From positions 372,001 through 436,000 of the forward strand of contig JBGUEO010000001.1 in the NCBI GenBank assembly GCA_041821315.1: DNA of 64,000 nt. Direction: 5' to 3'. Positions 18,041-26,861 of this stretch are shown in pieces (position 1 is the first letter of the stretch; each line of letters starts with the position of its first letter). The translations under genes and the position numbers were made by a program. The notes under the pieces are model-generated. The model was given only the letters and a program-made list of their open reading frames with translations. It made no database searches and was not told the origin of the DNA. This stretch comes from DIGJ01 sp041821315 (GTDB lineage: Bacteria > Bacillota > Clostridia > Lachnospirales > Lachnospiraceae).

Positions 18041-19216
18041 ATGAAGCTTACCAAAGTAACAAAATTTATGTTTATTATAATTTGGACAGGTATTTTTTTT
18101 GGAGCAGCCTGCCTGATTGTAAAAGGTAGAAATGTTTTAGACCTTGAAATTGGGGCATATGTAAAGAAACAATGGAGTCTTGATTTTATCCGTGAGAAGG
18201 CAACATTATATGAATACAATACGTATCCATATATCAGTGAAATTTTGAAAAACTGGGATCTTTTGGATGCTATAGAATGTAAAACAACGGCAGATGCGAC
18301 TAGTGTAGTATTTCAGGAAGGGGATACAGAAATTGATTATTCACTGATTCAAGAAAATTCCGATTTTCCAATTATTACAGGTGAAAGTTATTACGAGGAA
18401 GATAGTGTAGAGGATGAAGATGTTAGTGCAATTGCAAAAACAAATCAATCGAAAATAAAGGAATTGAACAAAACCTTAGATGCTCAATATTTACTTCATA
18501 ATTTTTATGTCGTTGATGCGACGACTTCTGCAGATACTAGTATTTTTAATGTAAAAAAGATGTTAAACAAAGATTTTTCAATGAAAAAAAGTGACAAGCC
18601 ACAAATACTAATTTATCATACACATGGTGCTTCGGAAAGCTTTGTTGACAGTGAAAAAGGAAATAAGGACGAATCAGTTATAGGTGTAGGGGCTTATTTA
18701 CAAGAAATTCTAGAAGAGAAATATGGGTATAACGTAATTCATGATGAAACACCATATGATATTGTGAATGGTGTTATTGATCGAAATAAAGCTTATAATC
18801 AGGCAGCAGTTGGGATAAAGAAGAATTTAGAAAAATATCCAACCATACTAGTTACCATTGATATACATCGAGATGGTGTGAGTGGAAAAGCAAAGAAACT
18901 TACAACTGTAAATGGAAAGAAAACGGCTAAAATCATGTTATTTAATGGCCTCAGCCGTACAAAAAATGGGGCAGTTAAAGAACTGAAAAATCCAAACCTT
19001 TTTGATAATTTATCATTTTCGCTGCAACTTAAATTAGCGGCGATGGAGAAGTACCCTAATTTTACAACACCAAACTATTTAAAGGGCTATCGCTACAATT
19101 TGCATCTTGTAAGTCGTTCGTTACTCATTGAGCTTGGAAATCAAAATAATACACTGAAGGAAGCAAAAAATGCAATGGAACCTTTGGCTGACATCCTAAA
19201 TCAAGTGCTTGAATGA
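18041..19216 (+). CDS. spoIIP: Stage II sporulation protein P
   Basis: A peptidoglycan amidase/endopeptidase acting with SpoIID and SpoIIM to thin septal wall during engulfment. The 391-residue protein has one N-terminal membrane anchor (about 7-30), an acidic linker and the SpoIIP catalytic domain (about 185-385) with IYHTHGASESF near its start and TILVTIDIHRDGV, containing the conserved metal-linked His and Asp/Glu residues. AGAGGAG precedes the ATG. The gpr-spoIIP-lepA order is the Firmicute standard. The lepA promoter overlaps its last codons. Confidence 0.95.
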   Translation: MKLTKVTKFMFIIIWTGIFFGAACLIVKGRNVLDLEIGAYVKKQWSLDFIREKATLYEYNTYPYISEILKNWDLLDAIECKTTADATSVVFQEGDTEIDYSLIQENSDFPIITGESYYEEDSVEDEDVSAIAKTNQSKIKELNKTLDAQYLLHNFYVVDATTSADTSIFNVKKMLNKDFSMKKSDKPQILIYHTHGASESFVDSEKGNKDESVIGVGAYLQEILEEKYGYNVIHDETPYDIVNGVIDRNKAYNQAAVGIKKNLEKYPTILVTIDIHRDGVSGKAKKLTTVNGKKTAKIMLFNGLSRTKNGAVKELKNPNLFDNLSFSLQLKLAAMEKYPNFTTPNYLKGYRYNLHLVSRSLLIELGNQNNTLKEAKNAMEPLADILNQVLE

Positions 19217-19248
19217 AAGTGAAAGCTATGATATACTCGTATGAGTAT
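19209..19248 (+). promoter_or_regulatory. lepA promoter with adjoining palindrome
   Basis: TTGAAT (19209-19214), 17-base spacer, TATACT (19232-19237). It starts inside spoIIP, which ends at 19216. The palindrome ATACTC-GTAT-GAGTAT (19233-19248) overlaps the -10 and expected start site, so it may be an operator. No regulator can be assigned. Confidence 0.6.
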
Positions 19249-19271
19249 TATACATGGAATAGGAGAAAAGA

Positions 19272-21086
19272 ATGTCAGGAATGGATCAAAGTAAAATTCG
19301 TAATTTTTGTATTATTGCGCATATTGATCATGGTAAATCAACCTTAGCGGATCGAATTATTGAAAGAACTGGATTACTTACCAGTCGGGAGATGCAGGCG
19401 CAGGTACTTGATAATATGGAATTGGAACGAGAACGAGGAATTACGATTAAAGCCCAAACTGTTCGTACGGTATATAAAGCAAAAAATGGGCAAGAATATA
19501 TATTTAATTTAATTGATACCCCTGGGCATGTTGACTTTAATTATGAAGTCTCTCGAAGTCTTGCAGCCTGCGAAGGAGCTATTTTGGTTGTGGATGCAGC
19601 GCAGGGAATCGAAGCCCAGACGCTAGCAAATTGTTATTTAGCATTGGATCATAACTTGGAAATTATGCCAGTGATTAATAAAATAGATTTGCCGAGTGCT
19701 GAGCCGGAACGGGTGAAAAATGAGATTGAAGATGTTATTGGACTCGAGGCGCAAAACGCTCCTTTAATATCGGCCAAAAATGGTATTAATATAGAAGAGG
19801 TATTAGAGCAGATTGTTGTAAAAATTCCAGCACCAAGGGGTAAGGAGAGTGAACCTCTAAAGGCATTGGTTTTTGATTCGATTTATGATTCATACAAAGG
19901 TGTTATTGTATTTTGTCGTATTTTTGATGGAAAAATAAAAAAAGGGACAAAGATGAAAACAATAGCAACTGGTGCAATGGAAGAGGTTGTAGAAGTTGGA
20001 ACGTTTGGTGCAGGGCAGTTTATCCCATGTGAGGAGTTATCCGCAGGCATGGTAGGCTATGTTACAGCAAGTTTAAAGAATGTAAAGGATACAAGGGTTG
20101 GAGATACCATTACTGATGCAAATAATCCTTGTAAGGAGGCATTACCAGGGTATAAGAAGGTAAATCCGATGGTGTATTGTGGATTGTATCCAGCGGATGG
20201 TGCAAAATATGGAGATTTGAGGGATGCACTTGAAAAACTTCAGCTCAATGATGCTTCACTTCAATTTGAAGCAGAAACTTCAATTGCGCTAGGTTTTGGG
20301 TTTCGTTGCGGATTTCTAGGCTTGCTTCATCTTGAAATCATACAAGAGCGCTTGGAGCGAGAGTATAATCTTGATTTAGTTACAACAGCGCCAAGTGTTA
20401 TTTATAAAATATATAAAACGAATGGAGAGGTTATAGATTTAACCAATCCAAGTAATTTGCCAGATTTGTCTTTAATTGAACATATGGAAGAACCAATGGT
20501 AAGTGCCGAAATTATGGTAACCACAGAATTTGTTGGACCAATTATGACACTTTGTCAAGAGCGACGTGGTGTTTATCTTGGTATGGAGTATATGGAACAA
20601 ACACGAGCATTATTGAGATATAATTTACCATTGAATGAAATAATTTATGATTTTTTTGATGCATTAAAATCTCGATCTAGGGGATATGCGTCTTTTGATT
20701 ATGAAATGAAAGGGTACGAGCCAGCAAACTTAGTAAAATTGGATATTTTAATCAACAAAGAGTCGGTTGATGCACTTTCGTTTATTATTCATGCAGATAC
20801 AGCGTATGAACGTGGTCGGAAAATGTGTGAAAAATTAAAGCAAGAAATCCCAAGACAGTTATTTGAAATTCCAATTCAGTCCGCAATTGGAGCAAAAGTA
20901 ATTGCTCGAGAAACGGTAAAAGCGATGCGGAAAGATGTATTGGCAAAATGCTATGGCGGCGATATTTCACGTAAGAGAAAACTGTTGGAAAAGCAAAAAG
21001 AAGGCAAGAAGAGAATGCGTCAAGTTGGAAATGTAGAAATTCCACAAAAGGCATTCATGAGCGTGCTTAAATTGGATGATGATTAA
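19272..21086 (+). CDS. lepA: Elongation factor 4 (LepA), ribosome-associated GTPase
   Basis: A translational GTPase thought to act on stalled or back-translocated ribosomes and in 30S assembly. The 604-residue protein has the G1 loop AHIDHGKST at about residues 16-24, the switch region with RGITIKAQT, DTPGHVDF, NKID, EF-G-like domains II, III and V, and the LepA-specific C-terminal domain (QLFEIPIQSAIG, RKRKLLEKQKEGKKRM). Length is normal. AGGAG precedes the ATG. hemW overlaps its stop by one base. Confidence 0.97.
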   Translation: MSGMDQSKIRNFCIIAHIDHGKSTLADRIIERTGLLTSREMQAQVLDNMELERERGITIKAQTVRTVYKAKNGQEYIFNLIDTPGHVDFNYEVSRSLAACEGAILVVDAAQGIEAQTLANCYLALDHNLEIMPVINKIDLPSAEPERVKNEIEDVIGLEAQNAPLISAKNGINIEEVLEQIVVKIPAPRGKESEPLKALVFDSIYDSYKGVIVFCRIFDGKIKKGTKMKTIATGAMEEVVEVGTFGAGQFIPCEELSAGMVGYVTASLKNVKDTRVGDTITDANNPCKEALPGYKKVNPMVYCGLYPADGAKYGDLRDALEKLQLNDASLQFEAETSIALGFGFRCGFLGLLHLEIIQERLEREYNLDLVTTAPSVIYKIYKTNGEVIDLTNPSNLPDLSLIEHMEEPMVSAEIMVTTEFVGPIMTLCQERRGVYLGMEYMEQTRALLRYNLPLNEIIYDFFDALKSRSRGYASFDYEMKGYEPANLVKLDILINKESVDALSFIIHADTAYERGRKMCEKLKQEIPRQLFEIPIQSAIGAKVIARETVKAMRKDVLAKCYGGDISRKRKLLEKQKEGKKRMRQVGNVEIPQKAFMSVLKLDDD

Positions 21087-22246
21087 TGAATATAAAAAAA
21101 GACCTACAACTATATATCCACATTCCCTTTTGTATTAAGAAGTGTAAGTATTGTGATTTTGTATCTTCACCGGAGAAAAAAGAGGTGATTGATGCATATT
21201 ATCAAAATTTGCTTATGGAAATCGAACGTTATGGTGATGGGAGTTATCCGATAGGAGACTACATGGTAAAGACCATATTTATTGGAGGAGGAACCCCTAC
21301 TTCTATCGATGCTTCTTATATAAAAGGAATTATGGAGAAAGTAAAAGAGGTCTTTTCTTTTGCTTTAAAATCTGAAATAGAAATTACAATAGAAGCAAAT
21401 CCCGGAACCTTAACAAGAGAAAAGCTGATGGTGTATAAACGGTTGGGTATTAATCGATTGAGTATAGGACTTCAATCTGCAAACAATCAGGAATTAAATC
21501 TTCTAGGAAGAATCCATACATATGAGGAATTTTTGGATACCTATAAATTATGCAGATCTTGTGGATTTACTAACATCAATATTGATTTGATGTCAGCACT
21601 TCCGGGGCAAACGCTTGATTCATGGAATACCACACTTCGCTCTGTAATCGGACTAAATCCGGAACATATATCGGCATACAGTCTTATTATTGAGGAAGGA
21701 ACGCCATTCTTTGATATCTACCAAACAAAAAAAGGGCAGTTACCAGATGAAGATATTGAGCGAGAAATGTATTATATGACACAAAAAGTTCTTCAAGAAG
21801 CAGGATACAAGAGGTATGAAATTTCAAACTATGCCAAAGAGGGGTATATGTGTCAGCATAATATAGGCTATTGGGAGAGAATACCATATATAGGCTTTGG
21901 CCTTTCTGCCGCCTCTTTATTTGAAAATACGCGGTTTGCAAACCCGTGTACGCATCAAGAATATGAACGTTTCGTTCGGGGAGAAACCCATTGGCAGCAA
22001 GTGGAATGCTTAGAAGAAAAGGAACAGATGGAAGAGTTTATGTTTTTAGGTCTTCGAAAAACAGCTGGGGTTCGAAAAATAGATTTTTTTCAATCTTTTC
22101 ATATCTCAATGGAATCGATATATTCAGCTGTTATAAAGAAATTAGTAAACGATAAGCTCTTGGTGGAAACGCAGGAGAAAATTTTTCTTACTGAGCGGGG
22201 AATTGATGTCAGTAATTATGTGCTTGCTAAGTTTTTACTGGATTGA
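21086..22246 (+). CDS. hemW: HemW family radical SAM protein
   Basis: A 386-residue radical-SAM protein of the HemN-like family. The cluster motif CxxxCxxC is at C16, C20 and C23 in HIPFCIKKCKYCDF, followed by GGGTPT, a SAM-binding GLQSANNQ segment and a C-terminal winged-helix HemN_C domain. HemW proteins are heme-binding chaperone-like proteins and usually lack coproporphyrinogen dehydrogenase activity, so I avoid the hemN name. It is translationally coupled to lepA (TAATG). The lepA-hemW-hrcA order is conserved. Confidence 0.93.
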   Translation: MNIKKDLQLYIHIPFCIKKCKYCDFVSSPEKKEVIDAYYQNLLMEIERYGDGSYPIGDYMVKTIFIGGGTPTSIDASYIKGIMEKVKEVFSFALKSEIEITIEANPGTLTREKLMVYKRLGINRLSIGLQSANNQELNLLGRIHTYEEFLDTYKLCRSCGFTNINIDLMSALPGQTLDSWNTTLRSVIGLNPEHISAYSLIIEEGTPFFDIYQTKKGQLPDEDIEREMYYMTQKVLQEAGYKRYEISNYAKEGYMCQHNIGYWERIPYIGFGLSAASLFENTRFANPCTHQEYERFVRGETHWQQVECLEEKEQMEEFMFLGLRKTAGVRKIDFFQSFHISMESIYSAVIKKLVNDKLLVETQEKIFLTERGIDVSNYVLAKFLLD

Positions 22247-22301
22247 AAATAAAATAGATGATAAGAGTCGCTAAAACGACAGACGGGAGCAGTGTAAATG
22301 A

Positions 22302-23087
22302 ATGAATAAAAAATTAATTTTTTTCGATATTGATGGAACCATATTAGGTGAAAAAAGCCGAAAAATCCTACCGAGTACAGTAGCAGCAATAAAAAAAGTA
22401 AGAGAAAATGGTCATTATGCGTTAATTAATACGGGAAGAACCAGTTATTTGATTGGCAAGGAGCTCTCGGAAGAAATTGGATTTGACGGATATTTATTAG
22501 GATGTGGAACTTCTATTTTGTTTCACGGAGAAGAGTTGATGCATCAAAGCATTGCGAAGGAAGTAACGGATGAGCTTATGAGAGAGTTGAGGGCATGCAA
22601 GATTGATGCAGTGCTTGAAGGAGAGGAGGGAGATTATCGAGACGAATTTGAAAATATACATACGGATTTTTTTAAAACACTCCTCAATGAAACGGGTATT
22701 ATCTATAAAAAATGGAGTGATCCAGATATGATTGTGGACAAGCTATTTGTATATACGGATGAAAATAGTAAGCTATCATATTTTAAAAATAAATTTTCAC
22801 ATCAATTTGATTTTATTGATCGTGAAATGGGATTTTGGGAAATTGTACCTGCAGGATTTTCAAAAGCGAGTGCTATTTCATATTTACTGGAGTACCTGGG
22901 AATGGATGTTAAGGATACAATTGCCATTGGAGATAGTAATAATGACATATCCATGCTTGCTTTTGCACATACTAGCATAGCTATGGGAAATGCAACTAAG
23001 GAAGTCCGAGATATGGCAACTTATATAACGACTGATGTTGATGAAAATGGAATCCAAAATGCATTAAAATGGCTTAATATTCTATAA
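22302..23087 (+). CDS. HAD-superfamily (Cof-type) phosphatase
   Basis: A 261-residue Cof/YidA-type phosphatase with a C2 cap. Motif I DIDGT has nucleophile Asp9 and acid/base Asp11, motif II is TGR, motif III is the Lys in FSKASA, and motif IV is GDSNND. Substrates of this clade are usually sugar phosphates or flavin phosphates; none can be assigned. It sits between hemW and hrcA, where Bacillus has no HAD gene, so it is a lineage-specific addition, probably not part of the heat-shock operon, which has its own promoter. Confidence 0.88.
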   Translation: MNKKLIFFDIDGTILGEKSRKILPSTVAAIKKVRENGHYALINTGRTSYLIGKELSEEIGFDGYLLGCGTSILFHGEELMHQSIAKEVTDELMRELRACKIDAVLEGEEGDYRDEFENIHTDFFKTLLNETGIIYKKWSDPDMIVDKLFVYTDENSKLSYFKNKFSHQFDFIDREMGFWEIVPAGFSKASAISYLLEYLGMDVKDTIAIGDSNNDISMLAFAHTSIAMGNATKEVRDMATYITTDVDENGIQNALKWLNIL

Positions 23088-23113
23088 ATATCAAAAAAAA
23101 TAACAAAATAATA

Positions 23114-23142
23114 TTGACAAAGCATTTCAGAAGTGGTATTTT
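23114..23142 (+). promoter_or_regulatory. Heat-shock operon promoter
   Basis: TTGACA (23114-23119), 17-base spacer, TATTTT (23137-23142), 14 bases ahead of the CIRCE operator: a sigma-A promoter for hrcA-grpE-dnaK-dnaJ. Confidence 0.82.
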
Positions 23143-23155
23143 ATGTCTAAAGATG

Positions 23156-23182
23156 TTAGCACTCCACAAAGCTGAGTGCTAA
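23156..23182 (+). promoter_or_regulatory. CIRCE operator (HrcA binding site)
   Basis: TTAGCACTC, nine bases, GAGTGCTAA: a perfect match to the CIRCE inverted repeat. HrcA binds it when folded with GroEL help; heat titrates GroEL away and derepresses the operon. Confidence 0.98.
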
Positions 23183-23204
23183 CAGAATGAAAGAAGGGTT
23201 GCAA

Positions 23205-24242
23205 ATGGATCTGGATGAACGAAAACTTAAAATATTGCAAGCGGTCGTTCGAAATTATTTAGAAACTGGTGAGCCTGTTGGTTCTCGGACTATATCAAAA
23301 TATACGGATTTGAATTTAAGCTCTGCAACCATTCGAAACGAAATGTCTGATCTTGAAGAGCTAGGTTATATTATTCAACCCCATACATCAGCCGGACGTA
23401 TTCCAACGGATAAGGGATATCGATTATATGTGGATCACATGGTGGTAGAAAAGATTCAGGAGATGGAAGACATTAAGAATAAGCTTGATAAGAAAGCCGA
23501 TCGAATTGAATTACTTCTTCAACAAGTCGCTAAACTTTTGGCAGTAAATACCAATTATACATCAATGGTTTCAAAGCCGCATTATCGACATAAAAAAGTG
23601 AAATTCATTCAGCTCTCGGAAGTAGAGGAAGATCAATTACTAGCGGTAATTGTAATTGAAGGTAATATTGTTAAGAACAAGATTATTGGTTTGAATGTAT
23701 CCTTAACAAAAGAAATGACATTAAAATTAAATATTGTTTTAAACACATTTTTACAAGGACTTGATTTAACCGAAATTAATATGGCTTTGATTCAGCAAAT
23801 GAAAGAACAAGCTGGCGAATATAGCGAAGTAATTGGATGCATCCTAGATGCGATTGCAGAGGCAATTAGTGAAGAAGATAACTTGGAGATTTATACAAGT
23901 GGAGCAACTAATATTTTTAAATATCCAGAACTTAGTGATGCAAGTAAAGCAAGCGAGCTTTTATACACATTTGAAGAGAAGGAAGAACTTACAAAGTTAA
24001 TTAATGATGCAAATGAATGGGATGATAATCAAAATCATGGTATTCAAGTATACATCGGAGATGAAGCACCTCTGCAGGTTATGAAAGATTGTTCTATGGT
24101 AACAGCTACTTATGAAATTGAAAAAGGCGTTTATGGAAAAATTGGAATTGTAGGACCTAAACGTATGGATTATGAAAAAGTAGTTGGAACTTTAAAAACT
24201 TTAATGGTTCAATTGGATGATATATTTAAAAATAAAACATAA
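23205..24242 (+). CDS. hrcA: Heat-inducible transcription repressor HrcA
   Basis: The repressor of class I heat-shock genes. The 345-residue protein has an N-terminal winged helix (about 1-75) with GEPVGSRTISK and SSATIRNEMSDLEELGYI, HTSAGRIPT, then the GAF-like and dimerisation domains. I used the ATG at 23205 (GAAGGG before it) rather than 23187, since homologs begin close to MDLDERK. It is the first gene of hrcA-grpE-dnaK-dnaJ and is autoregulated through the CIRCE 22 bases upstream. Confidence 0.97.
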   Translation: MDLDERKLKILQAVVRNYLETGEPVGSRTISKYTDLNLSSATIRNEMSDLEELGYIIQPHTSAGRIPTDKGYRLYVDHMVVEKIQEMEDIKNKLDKKADRIELLLQQVAKLLAVNTNYTSMVSKPHYRHKKVKFIQLSEVEEDQLLAVIVIEGNIVKNKIIGLNVSLTKEMTLKLNIVLNTFLQGLDLTEINMALIQQMKEQAGEYSEVIGCILDAIAEAISEEDNLEIYTSGATNIFKYPELSDASKASELLYTFEEKEELTKLINDANEWDDNQNHGIQVYIGDEAPLQVMKDCSMVTATYEIEKGVYGKIGIVGPKRMDYEKVVGTLKTLMVQLDDIFKNKT

Positions 24243-24260
24243 GAAAGGCGGAATTGAAAG

Positions 24261-24872
24261 GTGCAAGAAAACGAGACAATGAAACAAGATGAAGAAGTTG
24301 CTGCGGAAGAATGTAGTAATGCCAAGGTAGAAGAAAATGTACAAGAGAGTCCGCAGCAAGTAGAAAACTCGGAAGAGAAAAAGGATCAGGAAGACTCTGA
24401 AAAAAAAGAAAAAAAAGGCTTTCGAAAGAAAAAAGATAAAAAAGATGAGCAAATCGAAGAGTTAAATGATAAGCTTATACGTACGATGGCAGAGTTTGAT
24501 AATTTTCGTAAGCGTACAGAAAAAGAAAAAGTACAAATGTTTGAAATTGGGGCAAAAGACATTGTTGAAAAGATATTGCCAATCATTGATAATTTTGAAC
24601 GTGGCTTAGGGTCAGTCCCAGATGATGAAAAAAATTCTGCATTTGTACAGGGAATTGAGCAGATTTATAAGCAGTTAATGTCAACGTTGGAATCTGCGGG
24701 AGTGGCACCAATCGAGGCAGTTGGGAAAGAATTTGATCCAAATTTGCATAATGCAGTTATGCATGCAGAGGATGAAGAGTTTGGCGAGAATATCGTCTCT
24801 GAAGAATTACAAAAAGGATATATGTATCGCGAATCCGTAGTAAGACACAGTATGGTAAAAGTAGTTAACTAA
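24261..24872 (+). CDS. grpE: Nucleotide exchange factor GrpE
   Basis: The ADP-release factor for DnaK. The 203-residue protein has a very acidic and lysine-rich disordered N-terminus (about 1-60), a long coiled coil (about 60-110, with LIRTMAEFDNFRKRTEKE) and the C-terminal beta domain (about 145-203) with VGKEFDPNLHNAVM. The start is GTG at 24261 with AAAGGCGG upstream. It lies 18 bases after hrcA and 29 bases before dnaK. Confidence 0.96.
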   Translation: MQENETMKQDEEVAAEECSNAKVEENVQESPQQVENSEEKKDQEDSEKKEKKGFRKKKDKKDEQIEELNDKLIRTMAEFDNFRKRTEKEKVQMFEIGAKDIVEKILPIIDNFERGLGSVPDDEKNSAFVQGIEQIYKQLMSTLESAGVAPIEAVGKEFDPNLHNAVMHAEDEEFGENIVSEELQKGYMYRESVVRHSMVKVVN

Positions 24873-24901
24873 CGAAATATTAAAAACAGGAGGAATTCAT
24901 T

Positions 24902-26764
24902 ATGAGTAAAATAATTGGAATTGACTTAGGTACAACAAATTCATGTGTAGCTGTTATGGAAGGTGGACAGCCGGTTGTAATCTCAAATACAGAAGGAGCA
25001 AGAACAACACCATCTGTTGTAGCATTTACAAAAACAGGAGAACGTTTAGTTGGTGAACCAGCAAAACGTCAGGCAGTAACGAATTCAGACAAAACAATTT
25101 CTTCCATTAAAAGACATATGGGTACTGATTTTAAAGTAGGAATTGATGATAAGAAATTTACACCTCAAGAAATTTCTGCTATGATTCTTCAGAAATTAAA
25201 AACAGATGCTGAAAGTTATCTTGGTGAAAAAGTGACAGAGGCAGTTATTACTGTTCCAGCATATTTTAACGATGCACAACGTCAGTCCACGAAAGATGCA
25301 GGTAAGATTGCTGGCTTAGATGTAAAACGTATTATTAATGAACCAACGGCAGCTGCATTGGCATATGGTCTTGATAATGAACATGAACAAAAAATTATGG
25401 TATATGATTTAGGAGGCGGTACATTTGATGTTTCCGTTATCGAAATTGGTGATGGTGTCATTGAAGTATTAGCAACTTCTGGTGATAATAGACTTGGTGG
25501 GGATGATTTTGATGAAAGAGTTACCCGCTATATGATTGATGAATTTAAAAAGGCAGAAGGTGTTGATTTATCTACCGATAAAATGGCATTACAGCGTTTA
25601 AAAGAAGCAGCTGAAAAAGCAAAGAAAGAGTTGTCATCCGCAACAACAACAAATATCAACCTTCCTTTTATTACTGCAACACAAGAAGGTCCAAAACATT
25701 TTGATATGAATTTGACAAGAGCAAAGTTTGATGAGTTGACTCATGATTTAGTGGAACGTACCGTTACACCGGTACAAAACGCATTAAGAGATGCTGGAAT
25801 TACATCTTCTGAATTGGGTCAGGTTTTATTAGTTGGTGGTTCTACTCGTATTCCAGCTGTTCAAGATAAAGTAAAACAATTAACTGGAAAAGATCCATCT
25901 AAAAACTTAAATCCAGATGAATGTGTTGCATTAGGAGCATCCATTCAGGGCGGTAAATTAGCTGGAGATGCAGGTGCAGGGGATATACTTTTACTTGATG
26001 TAACTCCACTTTCTTTGTCTATTGAAACAATGGGTGGCGTAGCAACTCGTTTAATTGAACGAAATACAACAATTCCTACAAAGAAGAGTCAGATTTTCTC
26101 GACTGCTGCAGATAATCAGACTGCTGTTGATATTAATATTGTGCAAGGGGAAAGACAGTTTGCAAAAGATAATAAATCACTTGGTCAGTTCCGTCTAGAT
26201 GGTATTCCACCAGCTAGAAGAGGTGTTCCTCAGATTGAAGTAACTTTTGATATTGATGCAAATGGTATTGTAAATGTATCAGCAAAGGATTTAGGAACTA
26301 GTAAAGAACAGCATATCACGATCACAGCTGGATCCAATATGTCAGATACTGATATTGACAAAGCAGTGAAAGAAGCTGCTGAATTTGAAGCACAAGATAA
26401 AAAGAGAAAAGACGCAATTGATACAAGAAATGATGCAGATTCTATGGTATTCCAGACAGAAAAAGCATTACAGGAAGTAGGAGACAAACTAAGTGCAGAA
26501 GAAAAAACTGGAGTAGAAGCAGATCTTGCACATTTGAAAGAATTAATTGAAAAATCGAATCCAGAAGTAATGTCAGATGGTGAAGTAGAAGATATTAAAG
26601 CTGCAAAAGAAAAATTAATGAATGATGCACAGGCTTTATTCCAAAAGGTATATGAACAAACACAGGGAGAGGGTGCTGGACCAGATATGGGAAATATGGA
26701 TGGTCAGGCTACGCAGGAATCTTATGATAGTGATGTTGTAGATGGAGATTATCGCGAAGTATAG
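24902..26764 (+). CDS. dnaK: Chaperone protein DnaK (Hsp70)
   Basis: A 620-residue Hsp70. The ATPase domain has IGIDLGTTNS, the DLGGGTFDVS phosphate loop and VLLVGGSTRIPAVQ. The linker DVTPLSLSIET leads to the substrate domain and helical lid; the tail ends VVDGDYREV, similar to the usual co-chaperone EEVD-like acidic end. It lacks the loop insertion typical of Gram-negative DnaK. AGGAGG precedes the ATG. A GC-rich hairpin lies between dnaK and dnaJ. Confidence 0.98.
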   Translation: MSKIIGIDLGTTNSCVAVMEGGQPVVISNTEGARTTPSVVAFTKTGERLVGEPAKRQAVTNSDKTISSIKRHMGTDFKVGIDDKKFTPQEISAMILQKLKTDAESYLGEKVTEAVITVPAYFNDAQRQSTKDAGKIAGLDVKRIINEPTAAALAYGLDNEHEQKIMVYDLGGGTFDVSVIEIGDGVIEVLATSGDNRLGGDDFDERVTRYMIDEFKKAEGVDLSTDKMALQRLKEAAEKAKKELSSATTTNINLPFITATQEGPKHFDMNLTRAKFDELTHDLVERTVTPVQNALRDAGITSSELGQVLLVGGSTRIPAVQDKVKQLTGKDPSKNLNPDECVALGASIQGGKLAGDAGAGDILLLDVTPLSLSIETMGGVATRLIERNTTIPTKKSQIFSTAADNQTAVDINIVQGERQFAKDNKSLGQFRLDGIPPARRGVPQIEVTFDIDANGIVNVSAKDLGTSKEQHITITAGSNMSDTDIDKAVKEAAEFEAQDKKRKDAIDTRNDADSMVFQTEKALQEVGDKLSAEEKTGVEADLAHLKELIEKSNPEVMSDGEVEDIKAAKEKLMNDAQALFQKVYEQTQGEGAGPDMGNMDGQATQESYDSDVVDGDYREV

Positions 26765-26776
26765 AAATAGGTGCTC

Positions 26777-26825
26777 ATCACAAAAAATAAAATATCCCCC
26801 GCTCTTTGGCGGGGGAAATTGTGAT
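26777..26825. other. GC-rich hairpin between dnaK and dnaJ
   Basis: CCCCCGC (26796-26802) and GCGGGGG (26809-26815) form a perfect 7-bp GC stem, with outer arms ATCACAA (26777-26783) and TTGTGAT (26819-26825). No T-run follows on the plus strand; the minus strand has a T-rich run after it. It is likely a partial attenuator or mRNA-stability element lowering dnaJ relative to dnaK, with possible antisense termination. Confidence 0.7.
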
Positions 26826-26861
26826 ATAAAAGTAGAAATGTAAGACTGGAGAATCAAAATT

